A stretch of DNA of 64,000 nt from Halobellus captivus (GTDB taxonomy: Archaea > Halobacteriota > Halobacteria > Halobacteriales > Haloferacaceae), in contig NZ_RDQE01000002.1 of the NCBI RefSeq assembly GCF_003697845.1, forward strand, positions 186,001 to 250,000, in the 5' to 3' direction. Position 1 is the first letter of the stretch. Each line of letters starts with the position of its first letter. The notes under the pieces are model-generated. The model was not told the origin of the DNA. It worked only from the letters and a program-made list of their open reading frames with translations, and ran no database searches. The position numbers and the translations under genes were made by a program. Below are positions 33,827 through 42,023 of this stretch, piece by piece.

Positions 33827-35236
33827 ATGGCTCGTCTCCTCCACTACTCCGACATCGAGAACGTCTTCGACGTCCCCGAGCGGGCGGCCCGGCTGGCGGG
33901 ACGGATCCGCGAACTCGACGGTCCCGACGCCGCGGTCGTCGCCACCGGCGACACCACCGCGCCGGGCGTCCTCTCGCTGGTCGCGAAGGGACGCCAGACG
34001 ATCGACTTCTACGCGGCCACCGACACGCTGCTCGACACCTTCGGCAACCACGAGTTCGACTACGGTCCCGACGCGCTCCGCGGGCTCGTCGACGACGCGC
34101 CGGTCGAGTTCGTCTCCGCGAACGTCCGCGACGAGGACGGCGACCCCTTCGGACGGCGGGAGGGCGTCGTCCCGTGGACGACCCGTGCGGTCGACGGCGC
34201 GACCGTCGGCTTCGTCGGCGTCACCGACCCGGCGACCGACTCGCTGAACCCGATGGCCGCGCCGCTCACGTTCGACGAGCCGGTCGCGGCCGTCCGGGAG
34301 GCGCTCGCCGACCTTGAACGCGAGGGGCCGCCGGTCGACCACCGCGTCGTCCTCTCGCACCTCGGCGGCGGCGACGACGACCTCGCCCGCGAGCTCGACG
34401 TGGACGCGATCCTCGGCGGGCACGTCCACAGCCGGCGGAACGAGCGCGTCGACGGGACGCTCCTCGTCCGCCCCGGCGTGAACGGCGAGGCCGTCGCCGA
34501 GGTCGACCTCGGCGATCCGAACGACCCGGACGGCCTCGCCGACTCCGGCGGCCACGTCACCGCGACGCTTCACGAGCCGGACGGCGTCGATCCCCACGGG
34601 GAACTCGAGCGGGCGCTCGCCGAGCGGATGGGCGCGGCCGACCTCGACGAGGTCGTCGACCGGGTCGCGGAGCCGATCGAGCGAACCGGCGAGGTCGTCC
34701 ACGGCGGGGAGTGCCGCGCCGGCAACTTCGTCGCCGACGCGTTCCGCTGGGCGCACGACGCCGACGTGGGACTCTCGAACGCCGGGGGACTCCGGCAGGG
34801 CGACCCCTGGCACGGCGACGTGACGAAGGCGGACCTCATCAGCCTCATTCCGTTCGAAGAGCCGGTGGTCCTGACGTCGGTCACCGGCGCGGAGCTGCGC
34901 GCCGTCCTCCGGGAGATGGCCGCACCGGACATCGACTTCGGCGAGGACGACTGGTGGCACGGCCACGTCTCGAACGCGCGGGTCGTCTGGGACGCGGAAA
35001 GCGAGACGATCGTCGAGGCGACCGTCGGCGGCGAGCCGATCGACCCGGACGCCCGGTACACGGTCGCCACCTCCGAGTACCTGCTTCACTCCGATCACGA
35101 GTTCCCGACGCTTTCGGAGCGTCACCGGGTCGGCGAGGCCGACATCCAGTACGAGGTGCTCGCCGACTTCGCCCGCGAGCGCGGCATCGATCCCCGGATC
35201 GAGGGGCGGATCGAGATCCGGAACGGGAAGGAGTGA
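33827..35236 (+). CDS. metallophosphatase / 5'-nucleotidase family protein
   Basis: A 469-residue two-domain enzyme. The N-terminal calcineurin-like phosphoesterase domain has LLHYSDIEN, AVVATGDTTAPG, FGNHEFDYG and GGHVHSRR, which carry metal ligands. The C-terminal 5'-nucleotidase domain has NFVADAFRWAHDADVGLSNAGGLRQG and DLISLIPFEEPVVLTSVTGAEL. No signal peptide or Tat motif is present, unusual for the mostly secreted UshA-type enzymes, so it probably works in the cytoplasm. The start MARLLHYSD follows a T-rich patch; upstream in-frame codons lie in AT-rich promoter DNA. Divergent from livJ. Confidence 0.88.
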   Translation: MARLLHYSDIENVFDVPERAARLAGRIRELDGPDAAVVATGDTTAPGVLSLVAKGRQTIDFYAATDTLLDTFGNHEFDYGPDALRGLVDDAPVEFVSANVRDEDGDPFGRREGVVPWTTRAVDGATVGFVGVTDPATDSLNPMAAPLTFDEPVAAVREALADLEREGPPVDHRVVLSHLGGGDDDLARELDVDAILGGHVHSRRNERVDGTLLVRPGVNGEAVAEVDLGDPNDPDGLADSGGHVTATLHEPDGVDPHGELERALAERMGAADLDEVVDRVAEPIERTGEVVHGGECRAGNFVADAFRWAHDADVGLSNAGGLRQGDPWHGDVTKADLISLIPFEEPVVLTSVTGAELRAVLREMAAPDIDFGEDDWWHGHVSNARVVWDAESETIVEATVGGEPIDPDARYTVATSEYLLHSDHEFPTLSERHRVGEADIQYEVLADFARERGIDPRIEGRIEIRNGKE

Positions 35237-35258
35237 AACGACGAAACGGTCGAATACG

Positions 35259-36152
35259 CTACGGCAGTTCCACGTCGACGGCGTGTTGCCGGCCCGCCGC
35301 CTTCACCGTGTTGTACAGGAGCATCGCGCGGGTCATCGGCCCGACGCCGCCGGGGACCGGCGTGATCGCGCCGGCGACCTCCTTCGCGGAGTCGTAGTCC
35401 ACGTCGCCGACGAGCTCGTACCCCCTCTCCGTGTCGGCGTCGACGCGGTTGATCCCCACGTCGATCACGGTCGCGCCCGGCTTCAGGCTCGAGCCGTCGA
35501 CGAACTCCGGGATCCCCGCGGCGGCGATCACGACGTCGGCGTCGGCGAGCTTCCCCTCGAGGTCCTCGGTTCGCGAGTGACAGACGGTCACGGTGGCGTT
35601 CCCCTGCGGAGCCTTCTGGATCAGGAGGTTCGCCATCGGCTTGCCGACGATGTCCGAGCGGCCGACGACGACCGCGTCGGCCCCCTCGGTCTCGACGTCG
35701 TAGGCGGCGAGCAGCTTCTGGACGCCGTGGGGCGTACAGGGCTTGTAACGGGCGTCGCCGGCGACGAGCCGCCCGACGTTCTCGGGATGGAAGCCGTCAA
35801 CGTCCTTCTCGGGGTCGATCCGTCGGAGCACCTCGCGACCCTCGACGTGGTCGGGGACGGGCAGCTGGACGAGGATCCCGTGGACGTCCTCCCGCGCGTT
35901 GAGGTCGTCGATGGTCGAGAACAGCTCCTCGGCGGGCGCGTCGGCGTCGACGTCGACGTGGATCCCCTCGATGCCGACCTCCTCGCAGTCGCGCTGTTTC
36001 ATCGAGACGTACGTCTCGCTCGCGGGGTCGTCGCTCATCAGCACGGTCGCCAGCCCGGGCTTCACGCCCGCGTCCGCGAGCGTCTCCACGCAGTCGGCGA
36101 CGCCCGACCGGACGTCCGCCGCCACCGCCTCGCCGTCGATGACCTCGGTCAT
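35259..36152 (-). CDS. folD: methylenetetrahydrofolate dehydrogenase / methenyltetrahydrofolate cyclohydrolase
   Basis: A 297-residue bifunctional enzyme interconverting methylene-, methenyl- and formyl-tetrahydrofolate. Catalytic lysine in YVSMKQRDCEEVGI, the substrate motif GILVQLPVP, NADP site GRSDIVGKPMANLL and PVPGGVGPMTRAMLL at the C-terminus. With thyA and folA elsewhere in the window it shows tetrahydrofolate-based C1 metabolism. Start ATG at 36152. Confidence 0.96.
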   Translation of the reverse strand: MTEVIDGEAVAADVRSGVADCVETLADAGVKPGLATVLMSDDPASETYVSMKQRDCEEVGIEGIHVDVDADAPAEELFSTIDDLNAREDVHGILVQLPVPDHVEGREVLRRIDPEKDVDGFHPENVGRLVAGDARYKPCTPHGVQKLLAAYDVETEGADAVVVGRSDIVGKPMANLLIQKAPQGNATVTVCHSRTEDLEGKLADADVVIAAAGIPEFVDGSSLKPGATVIDVGINRVDADTERGYELVGDVDYDSAKEVAGAITPVPGGVGPMTRAMLLYNTVKAAGRQHAVDVELP

Positions 36153-36220
36153 ACCCGTACGGGACGGCGGGAGCGGTAAAAGCTACCCGGGATCGTGTCG
36201 ATCGAAACGGAGCGAATTAG

Positions 36221-36248
36221 AAATATATCCACGAACGTGGATCTATTT
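36221..36248. promoter_or_regulatory. 28-bp imperfect palindrome upstream of folD
   Basis: Arms AAATA-t-ATCCACG and CGTGGAT-c-TATTT flank a central AA; 12 of 13 arm positions pair. It lies about 70 nt upstream of folD (minus) and 140 nt upstream of the AN1 gene (plus). Its AT flanks could double as a TATA element for folD. It looks like an operator or a hairpin in a folD leader. Confidence 0.5.
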
Positions 36249-36355
36249 CGCCGCTCGCTCGTCAAATCCGCCTGCCACCCGCTTTCTGGACGGATGGCGG
36301 GATAAACGTACGAGATAACTCACCAGTCCGGCGAAACGGACCTGCTTCTCGCCAT

Positions 36356-36365
36356 AATATTATTA
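36356..36365 (+). promoter_or_regulatory. TATA box of the AN1 zinc-finger gene
   Basis: AATATTATTA about 23-32 nt before the ATG at 36388, consistent with a leaderless message. Confidence 0.55.
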
Positions 36366-36387
36366 CAGTATCTTGTTATGATCATCC

Positions 36388-36696
36388 ATGAATTGTGAGG
36401 TGTGTGGAGAGACTGGTTCGATGCCGTACACCTGTAATCGGTGTGGTCAGACGTTTTGCGTCTCTCATCGCCTTCCTGAGTCACACGGCTGTGGCGGACT
36501 CGAGGTCGAGAAAGCCCACCGAGCCACACTTAGGGAAGAAGGAACAGAAGTTCCTTGGTTCGAGAACGATCGACCCCGATCAAATAATACAGCCGAAAAA
36601 GACTCGATGCCGACTTTGAACACCATCCTCCTCGTCTTGGTAATCCTGCTCGCAACCGCCGGATTCGCGGCTTTCGCTATTTCGTTGATCCTCTAA
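36388..36696 (+). CDS. AN1-type zinc-finger membrane protein
   Basis: A 102-residue protein. The N-terminal AN1 zinc finger is complete with exact spacing C3-x2-C6-x9-C16-x2-C19-x4-C24-x2-H27-x5-H33-x-C35. A polar linker (about 38-75) leads to a C-terminal transmembrane helix (TLNTILLVLVILLATAGFAAFAISLIL, about 76-102). AN1 fingers in eukaryotes bind ubiquitin-pathway and stress-response partners; in haloarchaea similar short fusions are uncharacterised. Codon usage and base composition are more AT-rich than neighbours, suggesting transfer or relaxed bias. A TATA box ~27 nt upstream fits a leaderless transcript. Confidence 0.85.
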   Translation: MNCEVCGETGSMPYTCNRCGQTFCVSHRLPESHGCGGLEVEKAHRATLREEGTEVPWFENDRPRSNNTAEKDSMPTLNTILLVLVILLATAGFAAFAISLIL

Positions 36697-36772
36697 GACC
36701 CGTTGTGAGCATCTATCCGTAAATTCACCTACCGAGATCCGACTCTCCATCAGTTGTCGGATCCACCCCCGA

Positions 36773-37543
36773 TCACTCCGGATACAGCTCCTCCTCCCGG
36801 TCGATCGCGTCGATCGCGGCGATCTCGTCGGGCGCGAGCGCGAGGTCGGCGGCCGCGAGGTTCGCCCGGAGGTGTCGCTCGCTCGACGCCTTCGGGATCG
36901 CCACGACCGGGTCCTTCGCGGTCGCCCACGCGATCGCGACCGTCTCGGGCGTCGCGTCATGTCGATCCGCGATCTCGACCACCTCGTCGATCTCGCCCAC
37001 CTTCCCGCCCGCGAGCGGCGAGTACGCCACGACCGGATAGCCGTGCTCCCGGGCGTGTTCGAGCAGTTCGGGACGGTAGAAGAGCGGGTGGAGCTCGGTC
37101 TGGTGGGCCGCGATCGATGCGTCGAGTACCTCGCTGGCGCGCTCGAGGTCGTCGATCTCGAAGTTCGAGACGCCGACCGCGCCGGCGACCCCCGCATCGA
37201 CGAGGCGGTCCGTCGCGGGCAGGGTCGTCTCCGGGTCGTACGCGCCGCGCGGACGGTGGACGTACAGCAGGTCGATCCCGTCGACGCCCAGCAGCTCGGC
37301 GCTCTCCCGGGCGGTCGGCCCGACGTCATCCGCGGCGAGCGCGTCTATCCAGAGCTTCGTCGCGACCGTGACCGCCTCGCGGTCGACGTCGCTTTCGGCG
37401 AGTCCCTCCCCGACGACGGCCTCGTTGCCGTAGATCCGAGCGGTGTCGACGTGGCGGTAGCCGAGGTCGAGGGCGGTCGCGATCGGGTCGGGCTCGTCGA
37501 TTCCCATCGTTCCGAGCCCCACCGGCGGGAGGTTCAGGTCCAT
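36773..37543 (-). CDS. aldo/keto reductase
   Basis: A 256-residue NADPH-dependent (beta/alpha)8 oxidoreductase. VGLGTMGIDEPD, GYRHVDTARIYGNEAVVGEGL (catalytic Asp and Tyr), VATKLW (catalytic Lys) and YVHRPRG give the AKR tetrad; GVSNFEIDDLER, YSPLAGGKVG and AIPKASSERHLRANL form the cofactor site. The start MDLNLPPVGLGTM is used, excluding an Arg-rich N-terminal extension. Physiological substrate unknown. Confidence 0.9.
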   Translation of the reverse strand: MDLNLPPVGLGTMGIDEPDPIATALDLGYRHVDTARIYGNEAVVGEGLAESDVDREAVTVATKLWIDALAADDVGPTARESAELLGVDGIDLLYVHRPRGAYDPETTLPATDRLVDAGVAGAVGVSNFEIDDLERASEVLDASIAAHQTELHPLFYRPELLEHAREHGYPVVAYSPLAGGKVGEIDEVVEIADRHDATPETVAIAWATAKDPVVAIPKASSERHLRANLAAADLALAPDEIAAIDAIDREEELYPE

Positions 37544-37604
37544 ACTCCGACTCGCGGTCGACGATCCATAAACGCCGGCGTCACGGCGACGTGGAACTGG
37601 GGTG

Positions 37605-38279
37605 TCACGGCGACCCGATCGGCGAGCGGCCACAGAGGCTCACGAGGTCGTGGAGGTCGTCGATCTCGTAGGTCGGCTGCGTGGAGAGCTCGAAGGACCG
37701 GCGGTGTGGGCGTCGGATGAACGCGGAGTCGATCCCGGCGTTGTCGGCCGCGAGGACGTCCGACTCGTTGTCGCCGACGAACAGCGCGGTCGACGCGTCG
37801 AGGTCGGCGATCGCCCGCTCGAGGTAGTACGGCGAGGGTTTCTTCCGCGAGAGGCTGGCGATGGAGGGCTCGCGGCCGTAGACGACGTCGAACCGGTCGG
37901 CGAGCCCGAAGTGTTCGAGGAGGTCGTCGACGGTGGCCTGTTGGTTCGACGAGACGATCCCGAGCGCGGCGTCGAGGTGTGCCAGCGCGCCGACGTCCTC
38001 GTAGGGGGTCTTGCGACCGGCCCGCGAGGCGGCGACCTGCGCGTCGGACGCGGTCCGGTCGCGGACGCGCCAGAACTCGACCGGATCGATCCCGTAGCGG
38101 TCACAGATGTCGGACAGCGTCGCCGGGTCGACGCCGACCGCGACGTCGTCGACGTGTGCGAGGTCCGGGTCGGTCACGCCCAGCCGCTCGAACGCCTCCC
38201 AGGCGGCCTCGCGGAGGGTGTCGAACGGCGTGCGGCCGACGATCACCCCGTCGTGATCGAGAACGACGGCGTCGTACAC
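37605..38279 (-). CDS. HAD-superfamily hydrolase (phosphatase), GTG start proposed
   Basis: A HAD phosphatase of 224 residues. Motif I DHDGVIVG supplies the nucleophile Asp8 and acid/base Asp10, motif II is GIVSSNQQ, motif III lies in SRKKPSPYYLERA and motif IV is FVGDNESDVLAADNAG. A helical cap follows motif I. The GTG at 38279 (VYDAVVLDHDG) places the first strand at the N-terminus; an ATG nine codons upstream (38306) is the alternative. Phosphoglycolate-phosphatase-like; substrate not determinable. Confidence 0.87.
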   Translation of the reverse strand: MYDAVVLDHDGVIVGRTPFDTLREAAWEAFERLGVTDPDLAHVDDVAVGVDPATLSDICDRYGIDPVEFWRVRDRTASDAQVAASRAGRKTPYEDVGALAHLDAALGIVSSNQQATVDDLLEHFGLADRFDVVYGREPSIASLSRKKPSPYYLERAIADLDASTALFVGDNESDVLAADNAGIDSAFIRRPHRRSFELSTQPTYEIDDLHDLVSLCGRSPIGSP

Positions 38280-38401
38280 GTCGCTTCCTCGGTCCGTAAC
38301 CGGCAAAAAGGTTTCAGTGGGAGCGCCGGCATCGATCTTTCGGGACTCGCGAGAACCCCTGTACTTTCAATACCCGGCGCGTCCAACGTTCCGCTTGGAC
38401 C

Positions 38402-39541
38402 ATGAACATCGCTGATATCGCAGTGCCGGAGTACGTCGAGGTCGACGCCGACGAGCGGCTCGCCAAGGTCCGATCCATCTTCGAGCGTGAGAACCCGAAG
38501 GGAATCGTCGTCACGGAGGACGGCGAGTACGCGGGAGTCGTCGGGGAGAAACAGCTGCTGCGGTCGCGGATGGAGGACGACACGAAGGTCTCCGCCGTCG
38601 TCAAGCCCGCCCCCTCGGTGAAGCGAACGGAGGACGTTCGCGAGACCGCTCGGCTCCTCGTCGAGGGCGACGTGAAGATCGCGCCGGTCTACGAGGGCGA
38701 GAAGCTCTACGGGATCGTGACCGTCGACCAGATCCTCGAGGCCGTCCTCGAGAGCCTCGACGCCATCACGGTCGAACAGATCGTCACGACCGACGTGATC
38801 GGCATCAACGAGAAGGACAGCGTGGGTCGCGCGATAAACTGGCTCCGCGAGAACGGGATCTCCCGGCTCCCGGTGCTCGACGACGACGGGATGCTCACCG
38901 GCGTCGTCACCACGAACGACATCGTGGAGTTCGTCGTCCGCGACCAGGAGCGGCAGGGGAGCGGCGACCGCGCCGGCGACATCGACCGGATGCTCGACCT
39001 CCCCGTCTACGACATCATGTCGAGTCCGGTCGTGACGGCGACCGCCGACGAGACCGCAAAGGAGGCGGTCTCCCGCATGTTCGACAACGACGTCTCCGGG
39101 CTCGTCGTCACTCCCGAAGACGTCGACGCGGTCGCGGGGATGGTCACCAAGACCGACGTGTTGCGCGCGCTCACGTTCACCGAGGAGGACTCGCTCGACG
39201 TCCAGATCACGAACGTCGACCTCCTCGACCGCACCTCGCGGGAACACATCGTCGAGTCGATCGAGAGCGTCGCGGACAAGTACGCCCAGATGCAGGTGAT
39301 GCACGCGCACGTCCGGCTCCACCAGCACAAGGAGAAGCTCCGCGGGACGCCGCTCATCCAGTGTCAGATCCGCCTCCGGACGGACCAGGGCCAGCTCGGC
39401 GGCTCCGGCGAGGGATACGGCGCCGAACACGCCTTCCACGTGGCGCTCGACAAGCTGGAGCGGAACGTCCTCGAGCTCAAGGGCGTCAACGCCGACGAGG
39501 AGTACCGCGGCCAGCTGCTCCGGAAGCTCGGCGAACTCTAG
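38402..39541 (+). CDS. four-CBS-domain protein with a C-terminal HPF/RaiA-like domain
   Basis: A 379-residue cytoplasmic protein. Residues about 1-270 form four CBS motifs in two Bateman modules (MNIADIAVPEYVEVDADERLAKV...; KPAPSVKRTEDVRET...; TTDVIGINEKDSVGRAIN...; MSSPVVTATADETAKEAV...), which usually bind adenine nucleotides. The last ~100 residues (VADKYAQMQVMHAHVRLHQHKEKLRGTPLIQCQIRLRTDQGQLGGSGEGYGAEHAFHVALDKLERNVLELKGV) have the strand-helix pattern and GEGYGAxHA...ALDKLER signature of the S30AE/HPF ribosome-hibernation family. A nucleotide-sensing hibernation factor is inferred. TTTCAATAC at 38364-38372 is a likely TATA box. Confidence 0.82.
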   Translation: MNIADIAVPEYVEVDADERLAKVRSIFERENPKGIVVTEDGEYAGVVGEKQLLRSRMEDDTKVSAVVKPAPSVKRTEDVRETARLLVEGDVKIAPVYEGEKLYGIVTVDQILEAVLESLDAITVEQIVTTDVIGINEKDSVGRAINWLRENGISRLPVLDDDGMLTGVVTTNDIVEFVVRDQERQGSGDRAGDIDRMLDLPVYDIMSSPVVTATADETAKEAVSRMFDNDVSGLVVTPEDVDAVAGMVTKTDVLRALTFTEEDSLDVQITNVDLLDRTSREHIVESIESVADKYAQMQVMHAHVRLHQHKEKLRGTPLIQCQIRLRTDQGQLGGSGEGYGAEHAFHVALDKLERNVLELKGVNADEEYRGQLLRKLGEL

Positions 39542-39638
39542 GCGCTCCCGACGCGTCGTCGATCCGGCTCCGGCCCGCCCGACCTCGTTTCTCTTCTCGC
39601 TCGTCCGCTCTCCCGTTCGACCGTCCGCTCCCCGGTAC

Positions 39639-40349
39639 CTAGTCGCCGCTCGCGCCGGCCATCAGCCCCTCCTCCACGATCCTGAACGTCGCGGAGTCGC
39701 CGGCGGGTCTCGAACGGTGTTTCTCCAGCGTCGCCCGCCGGTTGCCGCCGCGGAAGCGGTCGACGCGTACGATCGCGCCGGTCCAGTGGTTGAGCGTGTT
39801 TCCGCCGAGCGCGCGGTCGCGGTCGCTCTCGGGGTCCGTGAACACCTGGTTCGTTATCACCACCGCGACGTCGTGTCGTCGCGCCAGAGAGAGGAGGTGT
39901 GTCACCTGTTTCGCGACCTTCCGGAGCGACTGGCCGCCCTCCGTGTCGTCGGCGCGCTCGAGCCGATAGAAGCCGGTCGCGGAGTCCAACACGATGAGCT
40001 CCACCTCCGCCGCGAGCTCCTCGGCGTCGCGGACGGCCTCGCGCTGGTCCTCGAAGTCGTACGCCTCGGTTATCACCAGCCGGGAGGCCAGTTCCTCGAC
40101 GCTCTCGTCGACGTCCGGACGGTCGATTCGGGCACTCGCCATCTGCTCGAACCGGTCGATCGAGAGCCCCTCGGTGTCGATGAAAAGCGATCGGTCGCCG
40201 GCCGCCGCGACCTCGATCGCCGCGGCGAGCGCGAGGTTGGTCTTGCCCGCGGCGGGCGGGCCGTACACCTGCGTGACGACCCCGCGTTCGAACCCCCCGC
40301 CGAGCAGGTCGTCGACCGACTCACAGCCGGTCGGGATCGGATCGCTCAC
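39639..40349 (-). CDS. radB: DNA repair and recombination protein RadB
   Basis: A 236-residue RecA-family paralogue of RadA found in euryarchaea, acting as a recombination mediator. It consists of the ATPase core only: Walker A GPPAAGKT (30-37), Walker B LIVLDSATG, and the C-terminal GGNTLNHWTGAIVRVDRFRGGNRRATLEKHRSRPAG that marks RadB. The N-terminal helix-hairpin-helix domain of RadA is absent, as expected. Monocistronic and convergent with the CBS gene. Confidence 0.95.
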   Translation of the reverse strand: MSDPIPTGCESVDDLLGGGFERGVVTQVYGPPAAGKTNLALAAAIEVAAAGDRSLFIDTEGLSIDRFEQMASARIDRPDVDESVEELASRLVITEAYDFEDQREAVRDAEELAAEVELIVLDSATGFYRLERADDTEGGQSLRKVAKQVTHLLSLARRHDVAVVITNQVFTDPESDRDRALGGNTLNHWTGAIVRVDRFRGGNRRATLEKHRSRPAGDSATFRIVEEGLMAGASGD

Positions 40350-40458
40350 TGGGGGACGTTCAGTCCCGTTCGTCTTTAAGGGGTCGGTACGGCGGAGCGG
40401 ATCGACGGTCGGACCGTCGACCCCACCCTATCGCGCTGCCAACCGTCCAGATAACGTC

Positions 40459-41814
40459 CTACCGCGCCGCCAGCCACTCGGCGAAACCGCCGGTCAGGAA
40501 GTCGGCGTAGTCGACGATTCCCAGATACAGCGAGACGAGAACGACGACGACGATCGGGATCCGGACGATCCAGATCCAGGCGATTCCGAGCGAGCCGAGG
40601 TCGCCGATCCCCTTTTCGAGTTCGTTGCGGGCGACGTCGGGGATCACCCAGCCGACGAACAGCGCGAGCAGCAGGGAGCCGAGCACGAGCAGGACCCCGC
40701 CGGCCAGGTTGTCGTACAAACCGAGGAAGATCAGGTCGATCGTCACCGGGACGCCGAGCAGGAAGACGGCGACGCCGATGGCCGTCGCGGCGGGGACGCG
40801 CGCGACGTCGACCTCGTCGATCAGATACGAGACGAGCACCTCAAGGATGCTGATCGCCGAGGAGAGCGCCGCGATCCCGACCATCGCGAAGAACACGATC
40901 CCGATGACTCGACCGCCGGGGATCCCGGCGAACGCCGACGTGAGGCTCACGAAGATCGCGCTGGGACCGGGACCGCCGGGCTCGATCCCGGCCGCGAAGA
41001 GGAACGGGAACACGACGAACCCGACGAGCACGGCGACGAAGGTGTCGAGCGCGGCGATAATGCCCGCGTCCGCCGCGAGGTTCCGGTCCTCGCCGAGGTA
41101 GGAGGCGTAGGTGATCATCACGCCCATCCCGAGCGAGAGCGTGAAGAAGGCCTGTCCGGCGGCGGCCGGCAGGATGCTCGTCCAGTTCGCGGCGAGGTAG
41201 CCGAAGTCCGGCGTGAGGTAGTACGCGTACGCCGCTCCCGCGGCGTCCAGCGTGAACGCGTACCCCGCGAGCCCGACGAGCAGCACGACGATCGCCGGCA
41301 CCATCACCTTCACACCGACCTCGATACCCCGACGCACGCCGGCCGCGATGATCCCGATGACGAGTGCCATGAACACGGCGTGAAACAGGAGGGAATCGAG
41401 TCCGGTGGTGACCGAACCGTACAGCGCGTTCGCCTCCTCGGGACCGGCGAGCGCGTACCCGTCGGTGACCCCGATCAGGGTGTATCGGAGGAACCAGCCG
41501 GCGACGACGCTGTAGTACGAGAGGGTGACGAAGCCGGTGACGACGAACAGCCAGCCGAGGTAGTTCCACGCCCCGCTGCCGAGTTCGCGTATCGCACCGA
41601 CCGGGTTCAACTCGGTGTACCGGCCGATGACGAACTCGACGAGGATCGCCGGGAACCCGATCAACACGACGAAAAGCAGGTAGAGCAGCAGGAACGCCCC
41701 GCCGCCCTCCTGACTGGTGATGAAGGGGAACCGCCAGATGTTCCCGAGCCCCACCGCGCTCCCGACCGCCGCCAGGATGAACCCCATTCGTGTCGCCCAC
41801 GTCTCGCGTGCCAT
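40459..41814 (-). CDS. sodium-dependent neurotransmitter-symporter (NSS) family transporter
   Basis: A 451-residue LeuT-fold transporter with about 11-12 helices. The N-terminal WATRMGFILAAVGSAVGLGNIWRFPFITSQEGGGAFLLLYLLFV is the invariant NSS signature covering sodium and substrate sites in TM1. TM6 appears as SLGMGVMITYASYLGEDRN. The bacterial/archaeal family imports amino acids with Na+; the exact ligand is not shown. The start MARETWATRMG is standard. Monocistronic. Confidence 0.93.
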   Translation of the reverse strand: MARETWATRMGFILAAVGSAVGLGNIWRFPFITSQEGGGAFLLLYLLFVVLIGFPAILVEFVIGRYTELNPVGAIRELGSGAWNYLGWLFVVTGFVTLSYYSVVAGWFLRYTLIGVTDGYALAGPEEANALYGSVTTGLDSLLFHAVFMALVIGIIAAGVRRGIEVGVKVMVPAIVVLLVGLAGYAFTLDAAGAAYAYYLTPDFGYLAANWTSILPAAAGQAFFTLSLGMGVMITYASYLGEDRNLAADAGIIAALDTFVAVLVGFVVFPFLFAAGIEPGGPGPSAIFVSLTSAFAGIPGGRVIGIVFFAMVGIAALSSAISILEVLVSYLIDEVDVARVPAATAIGVAVFLLGVPVTIDLIFLGLYDNLAGGVLLVLGSLLLALFVGWVIPDVARNELEKGIGDLGSLGIAWIWIVRIPIVVVVLVSLYLGIVDYADFLTGGFAEWLAAR

Positions 41815-41991
41815 CGTTATCGGACCGACCCGGTTGGTAACTAAAAGCGTGTCTTTCCGCCGCCGAGGATCGGCGGTAGAATTGGATGAACGATCGTTTT
41901 CGATCGGTCCGCGGCCGGCCGGACGCGAGTCCGGAACGGGCTCGAAACGGGCAGAACCGGGACGGTCGACCGAACCCCGGCGGCGACCGTG

Positions 41992-42018
41992 AATTTAATG
42001 CCGTGAGGTCGACCTCAC
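41992..42018 (+). promoter_or_regulatory. TATA element and 16-bp perfect palindrome at the flavoprotein gene start
   Basis: ATTTAATG (41992-41999) lies ~25-32 nt before the ATG at 42024. Between it and the ATG sits the perfect palindrome GTGAGGTCGACCTCAC (42003-42018), 6 nt from the start codon. On a leaderless gene this covers the initiation region, where a bound dimer would block polymerase. Confidence 0.55.
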
Positions 42019-42023
42019 AGGAT

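Noticed and set aside
31453-34317. A ~950-codon plus-strand frame opposite livJ-livH
   Set aside because: Antisense to strongly supported transporter genes with clear signal peptide and membrane signatures; the frame has no conserved motifs.
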